A stretch of 64,000 nt of DNA from Candidatus Competibacteraceae bacterium (GTDB lineage Bacteria; Pseudomonadota; Gammaproteobacteria; Competibacterales; Competibacteraceae). The position numbers and the translations under genes were made by a program. Shown piece after piece: positions 29,681 through 38,872 of the stretch. Numbering within the stretch: the stretch's first letter is position 1; each line of letters opens with the position of its first letter. The DNA is taken from the NCBI GenBank assembly GCA_016790045.1, contig JAEUPW010000169.1:1-64000 (forward strand), written 5' to 3'. The notes below the pieces were generated by a model. The model had not been told where the DNA came from, made no database searches, and saw nothing but the letters and a program-made list of their open reading frames with translations.

Positions 29681-31231
29681 ATGAACGATCTGGTCGAGCA
29701 GATCCTGGGTTACCTGCGCGGAATTTGGCGCAATCGCTGGTACGCCATGGCGCTGGCGTGGCTGATTTGCGTCATCGGCTGGGTCGTGGTGCTCAAGCTG
29801 CCCGATCAATACGAGGTATCGGCCAAGACCTTTGTGGACACCCAAACCATTTTGCGGCCTCTTTTGCAGGGGTTGACGGTGGAAGTCAATCCCGACACGC
29901 AAGTGGGATTGATCATGAAGACGCTGCTGACGCGACCGAATTTGGAGCAGATCACCCACATGGCGGGCCTCGATCAGGAGGTTCGCACGCCGGAAGACAA
30001 GGAGCGCTGGCTCAACAAGCTGCAAAACAAGATCGCCTTGGCGGGATCGGGCCGGGAAAGGGAGAATCTTTATACGGTCACCTACGAGGATCGCGACCCG
30101 CAGCGGGCCAAGCGGATCGTGGAGGCGGCCTTGGCGGTGTTCGAAAGCAATCTGGTGGGCGGCAACCGCGAGGATAGCGAGGCCGCCCAGCGATTTCTGG
30201 ATGACCAGATCGCCGAGTACGAGCTGCGCTTGAAGGAAGCCGAAGACCGCTTGAAGGGCTTCAAGCTCAGGAATGCGGGTTTGATGCCCTCCGAAGGCCA
30301 GAATTACAACTTGCGCCTGCAGCAGGCGGCCTCGGAGCTGTCCACGGGTCGCCTGGAGTTGTCGCAGGCGGAGAACCGGCGCAGTTCCTTGCAGCAGCAG
30401 ATCAACCAAGCCTTGCAACAGCAGTTGCGGGGCGATGGCGAGGTGGTCGCATTGCCGATCGACCAGCGCATTCAAGCCCTGGAACAGAATTTGGATGAGC
30501 TGTTGATCAAATTTACCGCGAAGCACCCCGACGTCAATATTTTGAAACAAACGATCGCCGATCTCAAAAAGCAACGCGAGCAAGAGCGGATGCGCTTCGC
30601 GGCCAGTCTGGCGGAAAGCAGCGGCAATCCGCGCGCCCAAAACGTCAACACCGTTTACCAGCAGCTCAAAGTCAGGCTGGCCGACGAAGAAGCCAACGTG
30701 GCTTCGCTGCGCGTGCGGGTCGATGAGTATCAGAGGCGCTACCGGCAGTTGCAGGAACAGGTGAGCACCTTGCCGCAAATCGAAGCGGAATTGGCCTCTT
30801 TAAATCGCGATTACGAGATCAACCGCAAGAAACACGAAGAACTGTTATCCAGGCGGGAATCGGTGAAACTGTCGCAAGAGGCCGAGCGTTCCAAGCAGGA
30901 AATCCGCTTCAAGATTCTCGACCCGCCGCGCGTGCCGCTCAGTCCGACCGGACCCAACCGCTTGCTGCTGATGAGCGCCGTATTGGGCGCGGGCCTCGGG
31001 GCTGGCATCGGTTTGGCTTTTCTGCTTTCCCAGCTCTGGCCCACTTTCGACAGCCGTCGCAGCTTGAAGCAAATCGCGGATATTCCGGTGTTGGGCAGCG
31101 TCAGCGCCGTGCTGCCCGCCAACGTGCTCAGCCGCGAGCGCCGGATGGCGTTCGTCTACGCCAGCTTGGTGGGCGTGCTGGTTTTGGTGTACGCCGGCTT
31201 GCTTTTCGTCGAGCGCCTCGGTTTTCAGTGA
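29681..31231 (+). CDS. Polysaccharide chain-length determinant (Wzz/PCP, XrtA type)
   Basis: A 516-residue inner-membrane protein with one span near the N-terminus (about residues 20-40), a long periplasmic coiled coil (heptad-rich from about 165 to 400) and a second span near 430-450. A third hydrophobic segment lies at the C-terminus (about 485-505). PYEVSAKTF-like Wzz motif and the conserved DPPRVPLSPTGPNR before the second span are present. There is no kinase domain; the following gene supplies it. It sets chain length and couples polymerisation to export. Confidence 0.9.
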   Translation: MNDLVEQILGYLRGIWRNRWYAMALAWLICVIGWVVVLKLPDQYEVSAKTFVDTQTILRPLLQGLTVEVNPDTQVGLIMKTLLTRPNLEQITHMAGLDQEVRTPEDKERWLNKLQNKIALAGSGRERENLYTVTYEDRDPQRAKRIVEAALAVFESNLVGGNREDSEAAQRFLDDQIAEYELRLKEAEDRLKGFKLRNAGLMPSEGQNYNLRLQQAASELSTGRLELSQAENRRSSLQQQINQALQQQLRGDGEVVALPIDQRIQALEQNLDELLIKFTAKHPDVNILKQTIADLKKQREQERMRFAASLAESSGNPRAQNVNTVYQQLKVRLADEEANVASLRVRVDEYQRRYRQLQEQVSTLPQIEAELASLNRDYEINRKKHEELLSRRESVKLSQEAERSKQEIRFKILDPPRVPLSPTGPNRLLLMSAVLGAGLGAGIGLAFLLSQLWPTFDSRRSLKQIADIPVLGSVSAVLPANVLSRERRMAFVYASLVGVLVLVYAGLLFVERLGFQ

Positions 31232-31261
31232 ACGCGAACAAGGGTTTTGGAGGGTTCAAGA

Positions 31262-32191
31262 ATGGATAGCATCGAAAAAGCCATGTTCGGACGGTCGCTG
31301 GCGCCGAGTCCGCCCGCCGTGGCCCGCCCGGCGCCGGGCCAGGCGGACAGCATCGAACGGATGACGGGAATCGCCAAGGACCAGACCGTCGTTCGGGTTG
31401 CGGATGCGGCGGCCAACAAGCGCACGCAACGCTCGGTGACGCTGGATGTGGAAAGGATGCGCGCCTCGGGTTTGCTGGTCGTCGACGCCCAGCGCAGTCG
31501 AACCAAGGAAGAGTACCGCCACATCAAGCGGACGCTATTGATGAACATGGACGGCAAAGGCGCCGCCATCACCAAGCACTCGAATTTGGTGGGCGTCACC
31601 AGCGCGCGCCCCGGCGAGGGCAAGACCTTCACCGCCTGCAATTTGGCTTTGAGCATCGCCACCGAGCGCAACCGCACCGTGCTGTTGGTCGATGCCGACA
31701 TCCTCAAACCGTCGATCAACAAGATGTTGGGCTTTGAGGCCGAACAGGGCCTGGTGGATTTCCTGATCGACGATCGTTTGGATTTGGCGGACGTGATGGT
31801 CGGCACCAATATCCCCGCGCTGTCCATTCTGCCGGCGGGGGGCACCCATCATTTGTCGGCGGAATTGCTGGCCAGCGAAAACATGCGCCGGCTGACTTCC
31901 GAAATGAGCCAGCGCTATCCCGACCGCATCATCATTTTCGATGCGCCGCCTTTGCTGGCGACGACCGAAGCCGGGATTTTGGCGAATCTGATGGGCCAGT
32001 TGATCCTGGTGGTCGAGGCGGAGAAAACTCTGCAATCTCAAGTCAGGGAAGCGCTGTCGATGTTGAGCCCCAACCAAACCGTTGGATTTGTCTTGAACAA
32101 AACCCGAGAAATTCTCGCCTCGAAGTATCGTTCCTATGATTATGGTTATCAGTATGCTCGCGGCAGCGAGGAGGAATCTGAGGCCCGCTGA
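31262..32191 (+). CDS. XrtA-associated tyrosine autokinase (BY-kinase)
   Basis: A 309-residue cytosolic kinase of the bacterial tyrosine kinase family. Walker A is SARPGEGKT, Walker A' is VLLVDADILKPS and Walker B is IIIFDAPPLL. The C-terminus is tyrosine-rich (SKYRSYDYGYQYARG), the autophosphorylation cluster that controls cycling with the Wzz-like partner. The ATG at 31262 is chosen over an upstream TTG because GGAGG lies eight bases before it. It separates from its partner by 30 bp. Confidence 0.92.
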   Translation: MDSIEKAMFGRSLAPSPPAVARPAPGQADSIERMTGIAKDQTVVRVADAAANKRTQRSVTLDVERMRASGLLVVDAQRSRTKEEYRHIKRTLLMNMDGKGAAITKHSNLVGVTSARPGEGKTFTACNLALSIATERNRTVLLVDADILKPSINKMLGFEAEQGLVDFLIDDRLDLADVMVGTNIPALSILPAGGTHHLSAELLASENMRRLTSEMSQRYPDRIIIFDAPPLLATTEAGILANLMGQLILVVEAEKTLQSQVREALSMLSPNQTVGFVLNKTREILASKYRSYDYGYQYARGSEEESEAR

Positions 32192-32227
32192 TGGATTGGG
32201 TTATCCGTTGATTTTGGAATAGCGACG

Positions 32228-33970
32228 ATGAACTTCGCGCGCCGCAGGCAAGGTGGGCTGGTCCGACCGGGTTTATGGGTTCTGGGCGGATCGCTCTTGG
32301 TGGGAACGTTGGCGGGACCTTATTCGCGCGCTTGGGCGCAAGAGGTGGACGATCGGGCGGGCGCTTGGCGCATTACCCCCCGGATCGGCGTCGGCGCCAC
32401 GTACTCGGACAACATCCGCTTGGCTCCCCCAAACGAAGCCGAGGACGACTTGGTTTTGCAAGTCGAGCCCGGCGTGTCGATCAACAAACGGGGAGGGCGC
32501 TTCGATCTGCGGCTCGATTACACCGCGCAGGGCTTGCTCTATGGCAACAACGGCGACGCCAACACCGTCAACAATCAGTTGCAGGCTTTTGGGACCGGTG
32601 AACTGTTAAAAGACAATTTGTTTTTAGACGTTTACGGCCTGATCGCCCAAGTGCCCGTCGACTCCGCCGGACGGGCGGACGCCGGCAATTTGGGGTCGAC
32701 CGGCGCGGCCCCTTCCAACCTGTCCCTTTTTAACAATTTCGATTTGGGCTTGCCGGGCGGGCGCGAGCTGTTCACTCCCGCAGGCCTTTTCAACAGCATC
32801 GTGCTGGCCGAAGATCAAGCGACCGGCTACCGTTTCGGTGTCAGCCCGTACTGGCGACAGCATTTGAGGGGCTGGGCCGACGTGTTGCTGCGCTATCGTT
32901 ACGATGCGATTTTTTACGACGAAGACACCGGCGACCAGCCGGGAGTCATTCGGACGACGACCGACGACAGCCAAATCCACACCCTCGAACTGAATCTCGA
33001 CAGCGGCCGCGAACTCGGCAAGGTCAATTGGCGGCTCGATTATTTTCACCAGCGGGAACAGCAAGACAACGCGGTCGGCGCGGACGGGCAGCCCGTCGGC
33101 GACGACCAACAAGAGCGCGCGACCGCCCAAGCCACCTACCAGTTTAACCGGCAGTGGGCCGCGCTGGCGGAACTCAGCTACGAAAACAACCAGGTGACCG
33201 ACTTCGAACAAAGCCCGGACGGGACTTATTGGGGCTTGGGCGCGGTTTGGACGCCGAACCGTTTTGTCGAGCTCAAAGGTCTGTACGGCCCCGACGTCAA
33301 CGAGCTGGCCGGGCGTTGGAGCCCGTCCGCGCGCACCGATTTGCGCATCAGCCGCCGCGAGCAGGATTTCGGGATCGATCCGGGCGTCCGCTGGCAGGGG
33401 TTGTTCAACCATCGGACCCGTTCCACGACGTGGGCGGTGACCTATACCGACGAGATCACCAACGAGCGGCAACTGTTGGGTGACGGTTTGATCGGCGTGG
33501 GTCCGGACGGTCAGCCGCTCGCGCTGGGCGATCCGGGTACGGTCATCGGTCCGGGCGGAGTTTTGGGATTGACCAACCGGAACTTTCGGCGAAAGCGGCT
33601 GGATGCGGGCGTCACCTACCGGCGGGGCGCGACCGATTGGTCGATCAACGCTTTTAACGAAGATCGGGGCAGTCAGGAGGCGAGCGCCGACGGCAAGCTC
33701 TACGGGGCCGGCGCGCTCTGGATATGGCGATTCGCGCCGCGCACCGCCTCTTTTGTCGGGGCTGGCTGGGAGCATGACAATTTGGGAGAAGCGCAAGGCG
33801 GCGGCGTTCAGGAGAACGATTACTGGGTTTCGGTTTTTGGTTTGGCGCGCGTCTTTACGCCGGACACCGGGGGTTCGATCAGTTACCGCTACTACAAGAA
33901 CGACGCCGATCCCGCCGAGCAGGGGTTCCGTGAAAACCGGCTCAACATCCGATTTAACATGAAATTCTGA
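32228..33970 (+). CDS. PEP-CTERM/XrtA-associated outer-membrane beta-barrel protein
   Basis: A 580-residue protein with a twin-Arg-like basic start and hydrophobic signal (cleavage near SRAWAQ). The mature part begins WRITPRIGVGATYSDNIRL, and the chain consists of alternating amphipathic strands ending in ENRLNIRFNMKF, with the C-terminal Phe of outer-membrane barrels. This fits the TIGR03016-type family found in PEP-CTERM exopolysaccharide loci. Its role in export or secretion is not known. It lies between the tyrosine kinase and the ATPase, its usual neighbours. Confidence 0.85.
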   Translation: MNFARRRQGGLVRPGLWVLGGSLLVGTLAGPYSRAWAQEVDDRAGAWRITPRIGVGATYSDNIRLAPPNEAEDDLVLQVEPGVSINKRGGRFDLRLDYTAQGLLYGNNGDANTVNNQLQAFGTGELLKDNLFLDVYGLIAQVPVDSAGRADAGNLGSTGAAPSNLSLFNNFDLGLPGGRELFTPAGLFNSIVLAEDQATGYRFGVSPYWRQHLRGWADVLLRYRYDAIFYDEDTGDQPGVIRTTTDDSQIHTLELNLDSGRELGKVNWRLDYFHQREQQDNAVGADGQPVGDDQQERATAQATYQFNRQWAALAELSYENNQVTDFEQSPDGTYWGLGAVWTPNRFVELKGLYGPDVNELAGRWSPSARTDLRISRREQDFGIDPGVRWQGLFNHRTRSTTWAVTYTDEITNERQLLGDGLIGVGPDGQPLALGDPGTVIGPGGVLGLTNRNFRRKRLDAGVTYRRGATDWSINAFNEDRGSQEASADGKLYGAGALWIWRFAPRTASFVGAGWEHDNLGEAQGGGVQENDYWVSVFGLARVFTPDTGGSISYRYYKNDADPAEQGFRENRLNIRFNMKF

Positions 33971-33975
33971 ACCCC

Positions 33976-35061
33976 ATGTATACCGATTACTACGGCTTTA
34001 GCGCCAAGCCCTTCCAGTTGAGCCCCGATCCGCGCTTCTTCTTTGGCAGCCGCGTCCACAGCCGCGCCTTGGCCTATTTGCGTTATGGCTTGAGCCAAGG
34101 CGAGGGTTTTATCGTCATCACCGGCGGCATCGGCACGGGCAAGACCACGCTGGTCAAGAATCTTTTTCAGGAGCTGGACACCAATCAAGTCATCGCCGCG
34201 CAATTGGTCACCACCCAACTGGAGGCCGATGAACTGTTGCGGAGCGTGGTCGCTTCCTTTGGGCTGCCTTACGAGGAAATGGGCAAGGCCGCCTTGCTCA
34301 AGCACTTCGAGGATTTCCTGCGCGGTCACGCCCGGCAAGGCCGGCGCGTGCTGCTGGTGGTCGACGAGGCGCAAAACCTGCCTGCCCGATCGTTGGAAGA
34401 GCTGCGGATGCTGTCGAATTTTCAGGTGGGCGAATCGCCTTTGCTCCAGAGTTTTTTGCTGGGTCAAGAGGAGTTTCGCTACACCTTGCAAGAGCCGGGA
34501 ATGGAGCAGTTGCGCCAGCGCGTGATCGCCTCCAGCCATCTGACGCCGCTGAGCGAGCCGGAGACGCGGGATTACATCGAGCACCGGTTGCGGGTGGTCG
34601 GCTGGGAAGGCTGGAAGCCTACGTTCGCCGAGGACGCCTATGCCACCATTTTCCGTTTCACTCAAGGCGTGCCGCGCCTCATCAACGTCTTTTGCGACCG
34701 GTTGTTGCTCTACGGATTCCTGGAAGAGTTGAACGAATTTTCGGTGGCGGCGGTCGAGGCGGTCGGCCAGGAACTGAATCAGAGCGCCGAGAGCGGCGGC
34801 ACGCAACGCGCGAGCGCGGGTAGCCGTTCGCTGATGCGGGTCAGTCACGCCATGGAGCAGCGTTTGGCCGAACTGGAAAACGCCATGGAATCGCTGCTGA
34901 AGCATCCCGAATGGCAGGATGCCCAGTTGGAGCGGATGGAGCGCCGGCTGGTGCAACTGGAGCCCGCCGTGCGGGTGATCCGGCGGCAACTGGCCGATGT
35001 GATCCGGCGCATGGACGAAACCATGGAAGAGCAACCCGACGAGACCCAGGTGGAAGATTGA
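33976..35061 (+). CDS. XrtA/PEP-CTERM locus AAA ATPase (ExeA-like)
   Basis: A 361-residue protein beginning MYTDYYGFSAKPFQLSPDPRF, the hallmark of ExeA/GspA-like ATPases and of the PEP-CTERM secretion-ATPase subfamily. Walker A is GGIGTGKTT and Walker B is LLVVDEAQNLP; arginine-containing sensor regions follow (GVPRLINVFCDRLLL). The last 90 residues form a coiled coil. It starts 5 bp after the barrel gene stop, so they are co-transcribed. In complete loci exosortase and glycosyltransferase genes come next; here they are missing. Confidence 0.9.
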   Translation: MYTDYYGFSAKPFQLSPDPRFFFGSRVHSRALAYLRYGLSQGEGFIVITGGIGTGKTTLVKNLFQELDTNQVIAAQLVTTQLEADELLRSVVASFGLPYEEMGKAALLKHFEDFLRGHARQGRRVLLVVDEAQNLPARSLEELRMLSNFQVGESPLLQSFLLGQEEFRYTLQEPGMEQLRQRVIASSHLTPLSEPETRDYIEHRLRVVGWEGWKPTFAEDAYATIFRFTQGVPRLINVFCDRLLLYGFLEELNEFSVAAVEAVGQELNQSAESGGTQRASAGSRSLMRVSHAMEQRLAELENAMESLLKHPEWQDAQLERMERRLVQLEPAVRVIRRQLADVIRRMDETMEEQPDETQVED

Positions 35062-35120
35062 GCGACGCCCGGCGTGTGGCGCGCTCGCCCGCGCCGGTCT
35101 AATCGGGTTGCCCGCTCAAT
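35057..35120. repeat. Nested inverted repeats between convergent genes
   Basis: Outer arms ATTGAGCG (35057-35064) and CGCTCAAT (35113-35120) enclose CCGGCG (35069-35074) and CGCCGG (35092-35097). This lies at the end of the ATPase gene and before the convergent CoA-transferase stop, so it may act as a transcription end for both, although no T-tract follows. The outer arms share ATTGAGC/GCTCAAT with the palindrome at 28783-28803. Confidence 0.35.
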
Positions 35121-35195
35121 TCGATGCTCGGCCGCCGCGCCATCGCTCGCGCTGGAGCGGCCCAGCCGCCGCCCCGGCCGCTTGGCGCAAACGCT

Positions 35196-37199
35196 TCAGC
35201 TCGCTTTCGGTGAATCGAGCCGCGCGGCGGCCTCGTCGGCGGTTTCATAAAGATGCGGGGGCAGATCGCGCTCGCGCAGCGCATCCCCCAGCCGCGCCCG
35301 CAAGAAGGCGCTGGTGGTGTAGCGGGTCACGCCGAGGTAGTAGCGCTGCACCACGTCGCTGACCATGTCCATGTAGTCCTGCAACAATTCCGGCGTGATC
35401 GAGAAATTGTCGTAATTGACGATGGCGAACACCGGTTTGCCGATCGGTTCGACTTTGCCCGCGACGGCCGAGCGGATGCGTTCGATGTCTTCGTGATTGC
35501 GGATGGCCAGCCCCTCGAAGTTGAGGAAAAAGAGATTTTTGGCCGGGTCATACGAAAACCGCTCATCGAATGGCCGGATCAACAGCAGGTCGCGCAAGCC
35601 CATCGGCCCATCGCCGAAGATGCGCCCGTCCATGATCTTCAGTCGCTCGCCGATCCGAGGCTTGAAGGCCATGCGCGCCAGAATATCCCGCTCCAGATCG
35701 ATGCCGGGCGCGATCTCGATCAATTCCGGGCCGTCGGCGGTCAGCCGGAACACCGCCCGCTCGGTGATATACAACACCGGCTGGTTGCGCTGGCTGGCCA
35801 CCGCGCCGCTAAACGTCCGCTGTTCGACCTCTTCGATGAATTTGGCCGTCTCGCCCTCGCTGACGATGCGCAATTGGCCCTGTTCCACGGCGATTTCGAG
35901 GTTGCCGGCGGTAAACGTGCCGGTGAACACCACTTTGCGGGAGTTTTGGCTGATGTTGATGAATCCGCCCGCCCCCGCGATGCGGGCGCCAAATTTGGAA
36001 ACGTTGAGATTGCCCTGACGGTCGACTTGGGCGAGACCGAGAAACGCGAGATCCAAACCGCCGCCGTCGTAAAAATCGAATTGGTTGGGTTGGTCGATGA
36101 TCGCCTGAACGTTGGTGGAAGCCCCAAAATCCAGCCCGCCCGCCGGGATGCCGCCCACCACGCCGGGTTCGGCGGTCAAGGTCAACAGGTCGATAATCTT
36201 CTCCTCGGCCGCGATATTGGCGATGCTCTCCGGCATCCCGATCCCCAAATTCACGATGGCGTTGGTGGCCAGCTCCATCGCCGCCCGGCGAGCGATGATC
36301 TTGCGCTCGCTCATGGGGATCGGCGGGATCGAGGCCAACGGCACTTTGATTTCGCCGGAGAACGCCGGGTTGTAGGGGGTGGCGAAGGTTTGCCAGTGAT
36401 GTTCGGGCGGCGCGACCACGACGCAATCCACCAAAATGCCGGGCACGCGCACGTCCTTGGGCTTCAGAAAGCCGCGTTCGGCCACCCGCTCCACCTGCGC
36501 GATCACGATCCCGCCCGAATTGCGGACCGCCATGGCGATGGCCAGCGATTCCAGCGTGAGCGCCTCTTTTTCCATGGTCAGATTGCCGTCGATGTCGGCG
36601 GTGGTGGCGCGGATGATGCCGACATGGATCGGAAAAGCTTTATAGAACAAATAATCCTGACCGTCGATCACCATCACCTCGATCAAATCCGCCCGACTGA
36701 TCGCGTTGAGCTTGCCGCCGCCGTGACGCGGGTCGACGAAGGTCCCCAGGCCGACGCGGGTCAGCGTGCCCGGCTTCCCGGCGGCGATGTCGCGGTAGAG
36801 GTGGGTGATCACGCCTTGCGGCAGGTTGTAGGCTTCGATCTTGTTCGCCACCGCCAGCGCTTGCAGCTTCGGCACCAGGCCCCAGTGGCCGCCGATCACC
36901 CGTTTGACCAAGCCTTCATGGCCGAGATGGTTGAGGCCGCGCTGCTTGCCGTCGCCCTGTCCGGCAGCGTACACCAGGGTCAGATCGCGCGGTTTATCGA
37001 GTCCGGGGGCGGTCGGATCCGGATCGGGCGCGAGAAACAGGTCCTCCAGCGCGCAGGCGATATCTTCGGCGAAGCCGGTTCCGACGAAACCGCTGGTAGC
37101 GAGCGTGTCGCCGGCGCGGATCAGGCTTACCGCCTCGCGGGCGCTGACGGTTTTACCGCGCTCGGGGATGCGCAAAGATGCCAGTAGGGGATGCTGCAT
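35196..37199 (-). CDS. Acyl-CoA:carboxylate CoA-transferase (propionate CoA-transferase/YdiF family), extended
   Basis: A 667-residue family I CoA-transferase with both halves in one chain: residues about 20-280 ([13 protein letters not shown]) and 295-530. The catalytic glutamate is E344 in TAEPGVVGG, close to Glu333 of E. coli YdiF, and [18 protein letters not shown] follows as expected. YdiF/Pct proteins are about 520 residues; this one has an extra C-terminal region of about 120-140 residues (from [15 protein letters not shown]). It probably moves CoA between short-chain acids. ATG at 37199 is chosen because GAGG lies upstream. It follows a GntP-type permease by 87 bp. Confidence 0.88.
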   Translation of the reverse strand: MQHPLLASLRIPERGKTVSAREAVSLIRAGDTLATSGFVGTGFAEDIACALEDLFLAPDPDPTAPGLDKPRDLTLVYAAGQGDGKQRGLNHLGHEGLVKRVIGGHWGLVPKLQALAVANKIEAYNLPQGVITHLYRDIAAGKPGTLTRVGLGTFVDPRHGGGKLNAISRADLIEVMVIDGQDYLFYKAFPIHVGIIRATTADIDGNLTMEKEALTLESLAIAMAVRNSGGIVIAQVERVAERGFLKPKDVRVPGILVDCVVVAPPEHHWQTFATPYNPAFSGEIKVPLASIPPIPMSERKIIARRAAMELATNAIVNLGIGMPESIANIAAEEKIIDLLTLTAEPGVVGGIPAGGLDFGASTNVQAIIDQPNQFDFYDGGGLDLAFLGLAQVDRQGNLNVSKFGARIAGAGGFINISQNSRKVVFTGTFTAGNLEIAVEQGQLRIVSEGETAKFIEEVEQRTFSGAVASQRNQPVLYITERAVFRLTADGPELIEIAPGIDLERDILARMAFKPRIGERLKIMDGRIFGDGPMGLRDLLLIRPFDERFSYDPAKNLFFLNFEGLAIRNHEDIERIRSAVAGKVEPIGKPVFAIVNYDNFSITPELLQDYMDMVSDVVQRYYLGVTRYTTSAFLRARLGDALRERDLPPHLYETADEAAARLDSPKAS

Positions 37200-37286
37200 G
37201 AGCCGGTTCCTCAAAAAGGGAGTGATCGCCGTCCGCGCGCGGACGGCGGAGGACTGACGTTTTGGGGCCTTCCGCGAAGGCGCGAG

Positions 37287-38681
37287 TTAAAAGCTGCCGA
37301 ACAGCGAACCCAGGGTGATGACCGTCACCAGGGCGATCAGCGGGATGATGACCGACACCATGAAGATATCGAAATAAGACTGCTTGTGGGTCAGTTTGCA
37401 GATGCCGAGCAAGGTGATGACCGCGCCGTTGTGCGGGAGCGAATCGAAGCAGCCCGAGGACATCACCGCCACCCGGTGCAGGAGTTCGGGGTTGATGCCG
37501 ACCGCGTTGGCCAGTTCAAGATATTTGGCGCCCAGCGTGCTCAAAGCGATGCTCATGCCGCCGGAGGCGGAACCGGTGATGCCCGCCAGAACGTTGACCG
37601 CGACCGCTTCGGACACCAGAGGGTTGCTGGAAACGCCCAAAACGGCGTCTTTGACCACCACGAACGCGGGCAGCGAGGCGATGACATTGCCGTAACCGAC
37701 CTCGGAAGCGGTATTGAAAATCGGCAGCAGCGACCCCATGGTGCCAGCGTTGAGCGATTCCACCACGTTCTTCCAGCGCGCCCAGTGCACCGCGATGATG
37801 AACACGATGGCGATCACCAAAGCGACGATGATCGACCACAAGCCGGCGACGGCCGAGAGTTTGGTCGCGCCATATTTGGGTTCGGCCAAGTAGCTGGCGT
37901 CGATGCCGGGAAAGACGATGTAGGTGAATAGGGCGTTCAGCCCGATCACCAGCAGAATGGGCAGCAAAGCCACGAAAAATGAAGGGCCTGGCGCGGCATC
38001 TTTGGCGACCTCGGCATCCAGATTTTCGTTGCGGTGATCGCCATAGCCCTCTCCGTTCGCCATGGCCCGCTTGGCGCGCGCGTTCAGCCACAGGACGCCG
38101 CCGATCATCATGATCAAACCGCCGATGGTGCCCAGACCGGGCGCGGCGAAGGTATTGGTGCCGAAGAAAGGGGACGGAATGGCGTTTTGGATCGCCGGCG
38201 TGCCGGGAAATGCGGTCATGGTGAAGGTAAAAGAGCCCAGGGCGATCGCGCCGGGAATGAAGCGTTTGGGCATCTCGATTTCGCGGAACAGCGCCGCGCC
38301 AATGGGATAGACCGCGAAGGCGACCACGAACAACGACACGCCGCCGTAGGTCAGGATGCCGCAGGACAGCACGATGGCGAGTATGGCGCGCTCGCGCCCG
38401 ACCTTGGCGACGATCCAGTGCGCGATGGTTTTCGCCGAACCGGAATCGTCCATCAGCTTGCCGAAAATCGCGCCCAGCATGAACAGCGGGAAGAATCGGA
38501 GCAGGTAGCCGCCCAGCTCTTTCATGAAGACTTGGGTATAAGTGGGCAGCAGCACGTCCGCGCCGCCGCCGATCAACACGGCGAGCAGGGCCATGAGCGG
38601 GGCCAGGACCAGCACGTTGATGCCCCGATACGCGAGATACATCAACAGTCCCAGCGAAATGAGAATACCAAGAACACCCAT
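37287..38681 (-). CDS. GntP family permease (gluconate/hydroxybutyrate-type)
   Basis: A 464-residue inner-membrane transporter with about twelve hydrophobic spans. Signatures include FPLFMLGAIFGKLMDDSGSA, SCGILTYGGVSLFVVAFA and, near the C-terminus, SSGCFDSLPHNGAVITLL, all typical of GntP proteins and of putative D-beta-hydroxybutyrate permeases. With the CoA-transferase next to it the likely substrate is a short-chain hydroxy- or keto-acid; this is inference from context. AGAGGAAA precedes the ATG at 38681. The LysR gene is divergent. Confidence 0.88.
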   Translation of the reverse strand: MGVLGILISLGLLMYLAYRGINVLVLAPLMALLAVLIGGGADVLLPTYTQVFMKELGGYLLRFFPLFMLGAIFGKLMDDSGSAKTIAHWIVAKVGRERAILAIVLSCGILTYGGVSLFVVAFAVYPIGAALFREIEMPKRFIPGAIALGSFTFTMTAFPGTPAIQNAIPSPFFGTNTFAAPGLGTIGGLIMMIGGVLWLNARAKRAMANGEGYGDHRNENLDAEVAKDAAPGPSFFVALLPILLVIGLNALFTYIVFPGIDASYLAEPKYGATKLSAVAGLWSIIVALVIAIVFIIAVHWARWKNVVESLNAGTMGSLLPIFNTASEVGYGNVIASLPAFVVVKDAVLGVSSNPLVSEAVAVNVLAGITGSASGGMSIALSTLGAKYLELANAVGINPELLHRVAVMSSGCFDSLPHNGAVITLLGICKLTHKQSYFDIFMVSVIIPLIALVTVITLGSLFGSF

Positions 38682-38795
38682 AAAGATTTCCTCTGGATGG
38701 TGAGTTATGAAACGAGGCGTTGCAGCCGGTTTAAAGGGTTTGCCCGGCCCATCAAGCATAGCAGCCACCCCGTGATGGGAAAATTCGCAAAAATA

Positions 38796-38808
38796 ACGAA
38801 AATTTCGT
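38796..38808. promoter_or_regulatory. Palindrome in the LysR/permease divergent promoter region
   Basis: ACGAAA-A-TTTCGT is a perfect 6-1-6 inverted repeat; a TTCG at 38784 and the CGAA at 38797 form an overlapping second repeat. It lies between the divergent lysR and permease genes, in the AT-rich part of the spacer, where a LysR-type regulator would bind. Binding is inference. Confidence 0.45.
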
Positions 38809-38872
38809 GCGCAAATGCACGGGTGCGGCCAAACTCGAAGTTCGAGAGCGCGATTGCCGGGAGAAAGGTGCC

